The translations under genes and the position numbers were made by a program. A DNA stretch of 64,000 nucleotides from Diplonema papillatum. Lineage: Eukaryota; Euglenozoa; Diplonemea; Diplonemida; Diplonemidae. Where the stretch lies: positions 1 through 64,000 of the forward strand of contig JAPJBO010000805.1 of assembly GCA_030068145.1 (NCBI GenBank), written 5' to 3'. The notes under the pieces are model-generated. The model did not search any database, was not told the DNA's origin, and was given only the letters and a program-made list of their open reading frames with translations. Positions 9,743-20,800 of the stretch are shown one piece after another (within the stretch, counting starts at the first letter, position 1; the number at the start of each line of letters is the position of its first letter).

Positions 9743-12243
9743 AGGCACCCTTCTTACGAAGGAAAATGTGGTTTCAGAACCTTGCATATATCTCTGTGGA
9801 CTTGTCCCGTTTGTCCCCTTGTAGGCCCCCAGGTACCCGTGACCCGTGCGCGACAGCGTGAATTGTGAAGACGAAAGGCCCATTTTTCACGTTTGAGAGT
9901 CTCAAAGAGATGGGGAATTCTTTTGAAAGGGTTCCCCCAACACAATTTGTGTTGAGCCGAGACGAAGTTGGACGAGAGGCGCAAAAAATTGTGATGGCGT
10001 TTCGCGGTTAAAAGACGGACCTAAACTCATTTTTGATAGTTTCAATGAACGCAAACAGCTCAAAATAGTCATGGATGGATGGAGAAGGATGGATTGCATG
10101 TTTCATAGAACCTCCAGTCTCGAAAAATTGCCTGTGTCCTGAATCACAGAGTTTGTGCGCAAGATTAAGTGTTACCACAAACCACTCACAAAAACTTTCA
10201 CTCTAAAAACCACTACACCAAGAGGAAGCGCTTCGACGTCCCACTGCAACAGTTGCCGAGTGGCGCCCGTAAAAAGGAGCGATGCCCCTTTTGCCACAGC
10301 GACGGATGAACCACGGGGAACCAATTTGTGAGCTAACGGCAGCAAGAACCAGTAACAAGTCACACCAGACGACAGATGTGAGCGAATAATATTTTTACAA
10401 CAAAACACGGTTGATGTTCATAACTTTCAACCATGACGGCATGCAGCAGGGCAGATGTAGCTACAGTTTCACGTAAGCCCACTCTACGGGTACCTAGTGT
10501 ACCTGGAGATCACTCAACGAACAGTGCTCCACCACCGTCGTACTTGCGCAATCTATAAGCAGCACCCAAAAGTACACGGTACAAAAGACAGTTATGCGGT
10601 ACCAAGAAGAGAGACAGTCACCTACAACGGGACCATACTCTGATGGGCCTACCGTATGTAACGTATGCGGATAATGACGAACAACTACGAAGCTACACAC
10701 GGATACTCGTACCTCGTAACTCTTAAGTACACGTGGATCACAAAGGGCTTGTTGCCAAAAGTCACCCGGAGACTCTAGAACCCCGGAACTCCAAGCAAAC
10801 TAAACAAACAGATTCAAGTTTGTATCGGTGCAAGTCCTGAATATTTCAGGAGACAAAGAAGCTCTTGCGTTGGACTTGCGACAGCTTTTTCCTAATAAGC
10901 GGGTGTTGATTCGTATGGACAGAATTGAGATCTTTGCTGCAAGCTACGACATAGCGAGGGTATGATAGCATTTTTGGATACAGCAATCAATGCTTCACCA
11001 TCTGGGCACATAGCGGCATCTTTTGGGACTGTAGCGTTATCCGACAACAAGAAGCACACGCCGAGTTGATGGCAGCCGTAGAGGAAGGCACTAAAGGCAC
11101 TACGTAAAAACGACGAACTTTCACTCTAAAAACGGGTCCGTAACGCACACACGCACCTACCAGCGGAGACCTGTTGTCGATGCAAACGGTGCCATGGTGA
11201 AGGAGATGGCCTGAGACCGCATGATGCAATACTGCACAGCCCACAGACTAGAGCGCTGCGGCGATTGTGAAGCTGACAACGAAGGGATCGCGAAGTGCTA
11301 CCGACCCAGTTGAACACGGACCCCTACTCGCAACCCGCGGGAGCATCTGCGGTTACTTGAAACTGAGGGAAGCGTGGACTCTCTCGCACAAGAAGGCACC
11401 ACGTAAAAACGGGCCCGCAACACACACACACTCACACAGGTTCTGCAGCACTACTTCTTTGCCCTTGGATTCTAGTTGGAGTCCCACGAGTGGTTTCTCT
11501 CTGCCAAGAGAAAAGGCCGCTGTCAACGCATTGGTGTGCAAGGAAGTCACTCGCAAGGAGTCCGACTCAGTACACACTTGCAGCGCAAGCGCTCAGAGTG
11601 AATCTCAGAGCCGGCTTTCAGAAGTCTGACGCTGCTAGTGCGTATTTTGACACATGAGCATAGTCAAGCGACAAATGATCGAAGCGGGATTGCTCGAACG
11701 GAATCGCGCTCGGCGCGCACCCGTGGCTATTGTCCCTGCCTGAGCGTTATCAGCCTCAGTGAACGATCCTATTTCACGACCGTTAATAACCTAGCTTGAG
11801 CAAGATACTTGCAATCATCCCGTTTCGACGACCAAGAGGGTCCGTCGGATCGAGTCGTTAGCGTCCTCAACGAGATTCTTCGTATTCTTTTCAACGATTT
11901 TTAGTCCGAACCCTGCTCCATGGGAGCAAGCTGCACGTGTTCGGCGGTACTGAAGGGCCATGGGTTTGTTCAGGGTTTCAAACCAAAGCACCACGTTGCG
12001 ACTTACCTTGGCCATGAAGACAGATAACCGCACAGAACTGGTCGATTGCAGCACTGTGCAATCAGTCTTAAGATTGCCAGAACTTATGCATCCTCAGCTT
12101 GCGAGAGAAAAGGCTCTCTTAGCTGAATCCAAGCATCGCAGTAGCCAGTACGTGACATACTTGCTGAAAACAACACAAGTCTTGGCACCAGACCTCAGAG
12201 AAAGTTACGCAACAACCTAGTACAGCGGGGGAGGGTACGGAAT
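9743..12243. other. Intergenic stretch between LINE copy B and the ELO gene
   Basis: No convincing gene. Two short related segments repeat: the ACTTTCACTCTAAAAAC box (about 10195 and 11115) and a GGCACNACGTAAAAACG box (about 11097 and 11395), the latter followed by a CACACA run. An 86-codon open frame (11960-12220) just upstream of the elongase has no recognisable features and is more likely 5' flank. Confidence 0.5.
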
Positions 12244-13434
12244 ATGAACTACACGCGACCTGAGTTCTGGTGGCGAGAATTACCCTCCGAGCTCTCATGG
12301 AGCAACCCAGCCCGTATTCACCGATGGGCAATGGAAGAAGCAAGCGATGAGCGTACAAAGACATGGCTGACTATGTCCAGTCCCAGCCTAAACTGGTCCC
12401 TGACGCTTCTATACGTGCTGTTCGTATGGTGGGGACCGAAGGTGATGGAAAGCCGACAACCGTGGGATGTCAAGTCGGCAATGATCGTGTACAATACCTG
12501 CATCATCCTGCTCAACGCTTACATGTTCTTTGAGATCTTGTATCAGACAGTCATGCTTGACATGGATTGGGTTGGCAACTCTGTCGACTACAGCAGCAGA
12601 GGAGAAGGTCTTGCCGCTGTGCTGTGGCTCTACTACATATCGAAGGTAATCGATTATGCCGACACATTCTTCCTCGTTGTTAAGAAGAACAACCACCAGC
12701 TCTCCTTCCTCCACGTGTACCACCACGCATTCATGTTCTGGGTCTGGTGGTTGGGCGTTCGATTTGCGGCAGGCGGCGACTCCTATTTCTCTGCATGGAT
12801 CAACTGCGCGGTTCATGTTATCATGTACGGCTACTACCTTGGGTCTTGTCTTGGACTGAAGCTGCGAGGCAAACGCCATATCACTCAGGTACGAACCATT
12901 GCTTTGTTTCGATGTACTCAGATTCTCAGCATGCGGCTGCAGGTAACCATGACTAGGACGCTTCGTCTTGAAGGCCGTCATTTCAATCAACCGTCTTCAG
13001 CGAAGCTTCCGCTAGTGATTACATAACATGCTTTGTGAGAATCCGGAACCCGTTGAACTGGGTGGAGGTTAACGGGTGATGAAACGCTTAGAACAGTCTT
13101 ACTCCGAAGCAGGGGATGCAAGGTCTCCTCCATTTTTCAAACCGCCGCGAGTTCAGCCAGCTAGACTCCGAACGGGCAAGTAAGGGGCGACGCTTGAAGA
13201 CAAAGTCAAGTGATGAACTTCTCAGGATAAATGAAAAACTCACAGGTTCAGCTACTCCAATTTGTTCTCGTGATTACGCACTCGGCCCTGTCGCTCCACA
13301 ACGACTCGCAATTCCCGCACTGGATCTTGTGGGCACTCATTCTGTTCCTCCTGAGCTTGTTAGCTCTGTTCACAAACTTCTACATACGAGCTTACCTGAG
13401 AGGTGGTTCCAGTGATAAGGCAAAGGCAACGTGA
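12244..13434 (+). CDS. ELO-family very-long-chain fatty acid elongase (two exons)
   Basis: Condensing enzyme that joins malonyl-CoA to a fatty acyl-CoA in the ER membrane; family assignment is firm, substrate is inferred. Exons are 12244-12888 and 13246-13434; the 357-bp intron starts GTACGA and ends CACAG, falling between codons. The join restores the family's RHITQ-VQLLQF segment. The product is 277 residues with several membrane segments. Motifs: KVIDYADT (134-141, with Asp for the usual Glu of KxxExxDT), QLSFLHVYHH (152-161, the HxxHH box in its PUFA-elongase form with upstream Gln) and NCAVHVIMYGYY (187-198). The C-terminus KAKAT fits a KxKxx ER-retrieval signal. The length is slightly short for the family. 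The upstream ATG at 12244 is the first in frame with family similarity. Confidence 0.9.
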
Positions 13435-14808
13435 GAATGCCTCTTTGAGTAGCACTCGGCATCTGTCCATTGTTTTGCAGCGTAGCAACCTTCGTCTGAT
13501 GGCCTCCGATGCGATGTGCGCGGGCGCCTTCAGATTATGCTGAGTTTTTCGGCCGAACTGCCGTGGGCAAAGGTACCCCACACAACCTTTACGTGTTGCT
13601 GCCGCGCAACCGATTTGATTGTACAGTAAACATTGTAGCAGCCCAGACTTTCACGTGGACTTCTTTTCACTTTTCTCTTTAATTCTTCCGGGTTTCCTCA
13701 AGGGGAAGCAGCTTGATCCGGCCGGTGCCACTCTAGGACACTCTGGCAACACTCCTTTTGCCAAGAAGGTCTGCTATGGGGCCCAAGCTTCTCGTGTTCA
13801 GTAATCTATTAGTATGCTCTTGACCGGGAACGAATTTCATCTTCTTCTTCTTCGGAAAAGGTCGCGTTGGCAGAAACGGTGAAGATCATTGTTGTCACAG
13901 GGTAAGCGAGAATTTGGTCTTCTCTCTTGGTTCTTCATGGTTGCTCATGTTCTTCTCCCTAAGTAGCGACAGCAATTCCCAAACAAAGCATCACGGTTAC
14001 TGAGTGTGGAGCGGGGGGTTGCATTATTGCGCCGATAACGCATTTCTGGTATCCCCGCTTCATTCTACCCGATGTAGAGGGCGAGACAAGCCTGCGTGTC
14101 CAACTAACCTAACAAATAGGAAAAATGTGTCTTTGAGACGTTTGTACAGTGCGTGTGGTTTGATGCATCAGTACTGGTGCAAAACATATTCCGTTCACCT
14201 TTGCCGCTTCCCATTTCGCTAACAATTGACACTTGATGCACACAGTGTGAAAGGGTTCTTGTGTCAAGTACGTATACACGGGATAGGTTTGGGCAAGGAG
14301 GGGCTTCAGCGGATACCTCGAGTGTTCGGAGCTTGTTTTACATGTGTAAGCTGAAGGTTGCTTACGACCTTCCGAGCGTTTCATCATTCTCCTTCATTTC
14401 GCCTTCCGTCGGCAGCGATTGTCCTTAATTATCAAGGTATAGTGGGGCGACCGGATACTCCTCGGAGAGATGGTCCCTGCACTCTAACTCGTCTCTCTCT
14501 CTCTCTCTCTCTCTCTCAAGGGTTTTCTCCGGCTCCTTTTGGTTTTGAGCTTCCGTCATGCGGATAGAGTGAAGTATTGAAGACGGCACTTCGAAACGGG
14601 CCCTGCATGGAACTGCTTGGGGTCTCGGTTTCTGGATCAACCATCTTCGCTCCTCAAAATATATGTTGTTAAGCTAAGCGGATTCGTTGTTGAAGAGTAT
14701 GAACGCGACGTCTTCTAGCACGGCTAGTGCTGTCACATTACACGTTAACTTGGCAGATTGGGGAATTGTTGACACTGGAGTGGTCGGTATTGAAGAGGGA
14801 AGGGGTGA
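13435..14808. other. Intergenic stretch with CT microsatellite
   Basis: 3' flank of the elongase and 5' flank of the kinase gene. The only structure seen is a (CT) run at 14492-14517. No gene is recognised. An in-frame TGA directly precedes the ATG at 14809. Confidence 0.6.
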
Positions 14809-17800
14809 ATGGTGGAAAGCAGTGGGGTGTTACCCCTGCCACCCGAGCCCACGGATCCAATTAGTGACAAACAGAGAACTGGAGATGTCGAGCACCCTGC
14901 GACAAGCGATGAGGCACGCAGCGAAGGAACAAATGGGGCTGGTATCGTCAGCGTCGGTGTCGCAGGTGTTGGTGAAGATCTGGCCGAATCCGGTATTGCT
15001 GGTCTGCTCACGGAAAAGCAAACAGCACTGATGGACAGCTCATGGGAAGCTCTTACGAAAGCCGGACTTGATCAACTCGGTATTCGTCATTACAAGCTAC
15101 TGGTTGAGATGGGAGGTGACGAGGTGAAAGAAATGTTCCAGCATACGCATCTCGACCGGCAACAGAAAATGTTGATTTCATCCATGAGGTGGATGCTCAA
15201 CACCAACAAAAACGACGAAGAAGGTTTGCGACGGCTAGCGAAGTACCATGCTCTTCTTGGTATCACCGATAACATGCTGATGCTGTTTGGGAAGGCGCTT
15301 ATGTGCGCCATGAAAGCAACCTTGGGTTGTGGCTTCACCCCGGAAATGCAGGCTACGTGGGAAAAGGCGTACGACTTCATTATCCGAGGCTTGAGACAGC
15401 CGTTGGGCCACACAAACGACAGCAGCTCCGGATTTCTTGAGAACGAGGCTTCAGTTTTCAAAAAGAAGGAAGCGTACACGCAGCTGCGGGACTACTTCCG
15501 TGACAAAGGCTGGGAAACTCTGCTCGCAAAGTCGGAGAAGGAGGGGACGGTGTACATGTCACAGTACGGTCGCGATGCGCTACCTACGACTGCGCACAAT
15601 CGGATGATGTTTCGGAAGAAATTCCTTGTTCTTCGCGGTCGGTATCTGTATGTTCATCGATCGGAGAGCAGCGAGGCTCAAAATGTCATTGATGTCGCAT
15701 ACTGCACTTTGACTGACACGTCTGGCCAAGGGTCTCTTCCGTCCCCCTCCCCCTTTTCGTTTGCTTTGACAGACACCACAGGCTACACGATCTACGTCCT
15801 GTGTCTTGGTGATGACGACAAGGAGCAATGGTATGAGCTGCTTTGTCAAAGTTCAAGAAGCAGCGCGTGTCCTTTCCTTATGTAGTTGGCTCGCGATGAA
15901 CAACTTATGGGGTAACCTCCGCACAGGTTGGTCCTGCATCCTGTGTGCGCATCTTCCCAGGTTCAATCTGATTCATCTTCTGCTGTGGTCACAGTATCAA
16001 ACATCTCAGGTACGAAATGCTGAAACAAGTCTTGAATCGGTTCTCTTACTTGCCTGAAGAGTTGCCGCGCAGAGGCGGCCACCTCACGATCTCGATCTTG
16101 GGCGAAAAGCTCGAGCCGAAGGTTTTTAACGAAGACGACTTCGAAATGCTCACTCTTGTGGGCCGTGGCTCCTTCGGGAAGGTGTATAAAGTGCGGGAAA
16201 TTTCGTCAGGAAAGATCTATGCTGTGAAGGTGTGTACACCCAGTTCTCGATTTTGCGTGCACCGGGTTTGCGGGTTTGCACCGCTTCAACAGTCACACAT
16301 TGCTTCATTTGCTGTGAATCTTCTAGAGAGTACTTGAACAATGAACACTTGCTGTGAATCTTTTTACAGGGAGTACTTGAAAAATGAACAAACAGGTGCT
16401 CAAAAAGTCAACTGTCAAGATCGAGAACCGGATTGCAGAGCTAAAGTCGGAGAAGACGATTCTGCTGAACATCAGCCATCCCTTTATCGTCAAACTCCAT
16501 GCATCGTTTCAAAGCGATGATAGATTGTATCTACTGTTCACCTTCTTGTCAGGGGGCGAGTTGTTCTATCACATGCAACAAAGCGTCGACAACCACTTTT
16601 CGGTATGCTTCTCTCACTTTCGTGACAAAGTGCACGAAACCACACCAGAACTCCACAATAGCTATTTCTCTTATCGAATAATGCGCATTTCGATAAGATA
16701 CGTAATTTTATCCCATGGAGAACCTCATTTGAGCCACTCACGAAGGCCGTAGGCATATAGAATAAAAACGATTTCCGGCGGGCATCGAACCACCGACCCC
16801 CAAACCCCTGTGTGGGTGGGGTAACCTCTGGACCATGGGCTAAAAAAATGGCGGAGAAATTTTTTGTTTGTATAAGCACCTGCTTTGTAGGAAATACTTG
16901 AGGAGGCTGCCAGCTGCAAAAGATCAAAGGAGGTAAATGTGCTGTAGCCCACACGATACACAGGTGAATCTGGGTTTAATGGCGGGCGTAAGCGTTCAAC
17001 AAAAATGCCGAAGCAACTCGACAGGTCGGGCGCGGTGAGTTGGGTGAAGAGGGTGGTCGGGACTGATGTCCCGTCCCTTCTTTCATTCACCGCAAACAAC
17101 CGCCGACTCGCGGCGGTACTCAAGGTCGCGCGCGACGTCGAGGGGACCGCGGAGGCGGGGCTGAGGCGCCTTCTGGCGGGCGTAAGCGTTCAACAAAAAA
17201 GACCCATTTTGTAGTTGTATTGTTTCTCCCCCTCTAGCCTCCTTCGAAGTAAGCACAAGGCAGCCCCTCGAGTATTTTCACTACGGAGTGAGATTTTTGG
17301 ACTCATTTTGAGTTCTTCGCAAACCGGGCGAAATAAGCTCCCAGAGGGCAGAAATACCGTCCTGGGACACTGGAAACGAGTAAATGACGATCTCGCACTT
17401 TCCGATAAGAATTCCAACAAAGAGCAGGCGCTAAAAGCGAATTTTGGCCCGAGGTTTGGCAACATAGCCTAACCGCACCCTCCTGGGCCCCCGTAGGCCG
17501 TGGTTCGATTCCCCCGGTCCGACCTTTTTTTTGCGATTTTTCGGTGTGAAAAGCAGCCGTCTGGAAATTATTTTCGAGGTCTTTTTGGGAAATCTTTTGG
17601 TTTTCGAGTAGTTCTGGGATGCGCGATTATGGGCAAGCTGCCAGCTAGCCCAGCGATCAAAATCTGACCCCCTCCTGGATGCAGAGAAAAAAAAACCGAT
17701 CTCCAGGACCCCATTTTTTCGGGTGCCGACCTGCATTTCCGGGGGGAAAATGTTTCTTGGGTTTGAAGAGCGCGTGGTGCTTGCACCACTGAGGCCAGGT

Positions 17801-20800
17801 TATTTAACCGCGGATTTAGTGAAGGATTGTTCAGGAAACGGGGGGGACAGGGTCTTTATTAGCGGCCCAGGGTCTTTATCCGCGGAAAAAAAGTCTTTAT
17901 TCGCGCCCAAAAAGTCTTTATTCGCGCCCAAAAAGTCTTTATTCGCGCCCAAAAAGTCTTTATTCGCGCAAAAGTGGCTTTTTACGCGGAAGAAGCGCTT
18001 TTTTCGCGGGAGAAAAGTCTCTATTAGCGCTCGCTAATAGAGACTTTTTCCGAAGTTTCAGAAAGATTTGCACGGCGGTCGAAAATTTCGTCAAATTTTT
18101 GGGCTAAAATTTTGGGTCTCAAATACCCAGATACGCAAACTCTTTCGAACGCTGCACACGGGTATCCTTCAAGTGACCTCTAACTATCATGTTGCATAAG
18201 GCGTATCCGGATCTGAAAGCCGAAGACTTTGTAACACTTTACCGCAACCGAAGTCGCGAACCGGGTTCGGCTTGCACTGCAAAAGCAGCATAATTGTGTC
18301 TTGCGCACGAGCGCGGAAATCCGCCACCCGCCATTCGGCTAGATATTGCAAGAACACAATTGCGAAGCGTACTGCAAACGGATAGTGTTACGAAGGCGAA
18401 CGAATCATGCGGGAACCTATGGAGGGGCCCCTCGACAGCTTTCAGAACACGGCAGAGTGAGCCACGATACGGATAAGCGTGTGCACATTCTACTTCCGGT
18501 TGATCTGCATTTCCCGAACGCAAGCGAAGGACGGTGGGCTAACAACCCAAATGGCCACAGACGGAGTCTGAGGCTCTCCACATTACATCACGCAAGAATG
18601 GCTGTCTTTGTGCCCACAGGAAGCGCGAACTGAACGCAAGGACCTTCCAGACGTGGAACACTGTACGGAGAGAAGACCACGCAACGGAGCAGGCGCCCAC
18701 AAGTAGTTTCTAACAGGACTAATCCCTCACACCGAAGTGATCATGAGTTGCCTTAACGAAACGAACCTTGTGGAGCTGAACTCAGGCTGATAGGTGGGCC
18801 TTCTACAACTTAGCACCGGTCAGCAAGTAAACGTATCCGACCCCTGGCACAGAAGGCACGCGGTGGCTATCGGTAAACTGCATCGCGCACTCAGACAGAA
18901 TTGACAGCATGTACTTGGAACCCCTTCTCACGATCAGTAACCTGGACGACAATTACGCCGGAAGAAAGAAAGGACTGACGAATATCCTCGGGCTGTTTCG
19001 AAAATCTTCACACAAAATACATGGGTCAAAAGGGATTCCCCCCCAGAAAAAAAAGACACCAGATACGCAAACTCTTTCGAACGCTGCACACGGGTATCCT
19101 TCAAGTGACCTCTAACTATCTGTTGCATACGCGTATCCGGATCTGAAAGCCGAAGACTTCGTAACACTTTACCGCAACCGAAGTCGCGAACCGGGTTCGG
19201 CTTGCACTGCAAAAGCAGCATAATTGTGTCTTGCGCCCGAGCGCGGAAATCCGCCACCCGCCATTCGGCTAGAGTGCAAGAACACAATTGCGAAGCGTAC
19301 TACAAACGGATAGTGTTACAAAGGCGAACGAATCATGCGAGAACCTATGGAGGGGCCCCTCGACAGCTTTCAGAACACGGCATAGTAAGTCAAGAGTCGG
19401 ATAAGCGTGTGCACATTCTACTCCCGTTTGATCTGCATTTTCCACCTTGCCCCCCTTTCTTTGATCTGCTGTGTGTATTTGCAAAACAGTTCCGGCACGG
19501 CGGGTTTGCGGGTTTGCGGGGTTTGGGTATGCGGGTTTGCGGGGTTTGCGGGTTAGGGTATGCGGGTTTGCGGGTCTCGGTATGCGGGTATTAGGGTTGG
19601 CGGGTTCGGGTATGCGGGTTTGCGGGTTGCGGGTTTGCGGGTTAGGGTATGCGGGTTTGCGGGTTTGGGTATGCGGGTTTGCGGGTTTGGGTTAGGGTAT
19701 GCGGGTTTGCGGGTTAGCGGGGGTTTGCGGGTTTGCGGGTTAGGGTATGCGGGTTTGCGGGGTTTGCGGGTTAGGGTATGCGGGTTTGCGGGTTTGCGGG
19801 TTAGGGTATGCGGGTTTGCGGGTCTCGGTATGCGGGTATTAGGGTTGGCGGGTTCGGGTATGCGGGTTTGCGGGTTAGGGTATGCGGGTTTGCGGGTTAG
19901 GGTATGCGGGTTTGCGGGTCTGGGTATGCCAGCCTCCAGTGATAAGAGGCGCTCTGCTGTGGCGGCCCTAACTCCGCGACTGTGCCGGGGTGTCGTATCG
20001 TCATCGGGCACGATGGTCGCTGGAGCTTGGGGGCTTCTGGTGGAAGTGGCGCAGGGTGTAGGGCTGCAGCCTGACGGTTTGGAGGTTGTTGATCGGGGGG
20101 ATGGGAAGCTGGTTTGGAAGTGGCGGTGCAGGTGGCATGGTGGCGAACCCCCTCCCGCAAGATCTCGAGCTTGGGAAGTAGAAACTCGCTATCGGTTAGT
20201 CGTGATGAAAGAGTATAGTGTACAAAGCAATTTACGTGTACAGCAAAGCGATTTACAATAGTTGCGTTGATCAAAGCAGCTTGAGGATCCGGGATTCAAG
20301 GGTCGTATCTGGGTCGTATCTGTGGTTATCAGGGTGTGTGTTTATCAATGGGGGTTGGTCTGTGTTCTGGGTTTGGGCAATTTTTTGACCAGAAAATTTC
20401 GACCAAAATTTCGACGAAAAATTTTGGCCAAATTTTCGACCCGACTTTCACAACTTTTTCCGCGGGAAAAAGTCTCTATCCGCGGGAAAAAAGTCTCTAT
20501 TCGCGCCGAAAAAGTCTTTATTCGCGCCCAAAAAGTCTCTATTCGCGCCCAAAAAGTCTTTATTAGCGGCCGCTAATAGAGACTTTTTGGCGCCAAAAAG
20601 TCTCTATTAGCGGCCGCTAATAAAGACTTTTTTCCGCTAATAAAGACTCCCAGGGGGGGGGGGGGGCCCGGCTATGTAGGATGGAAACGTTGGAAACGTT
20701 TCCGTTTCCGTTTCCGTTTCCTTCTTCTTGGCGGTGGATGGAAACGCCGTTTCTTTTCAAAAGAAACGGCTGGTATGCCACTAGTATACTGGCTGAAGGT

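Noticed and set aside
11960-12220. An 86-codon frame upstream of the elongase as a separate gene
   Set aside because: No domain, no conserved features, and it ends just before the elongase start; more likely 5' flank.
15832-15885. The frame end at 15885 as the true end of a globin-PH gene
   Set aside because: The donor at 15831 and acceptor at 16009 restore a better PH end and lead in frame into a full kinase; kept only as a possible intron-retention form.
16778-16843. A minus-strand tRNA gene
   Set aside because: Only the internal promoter boxes fit; no cloverleaf.
19497-19925. A chromosome end (telomere)
   Set aside because: Unique sequence and coding exons continue on both sides, and the unit is irregular.
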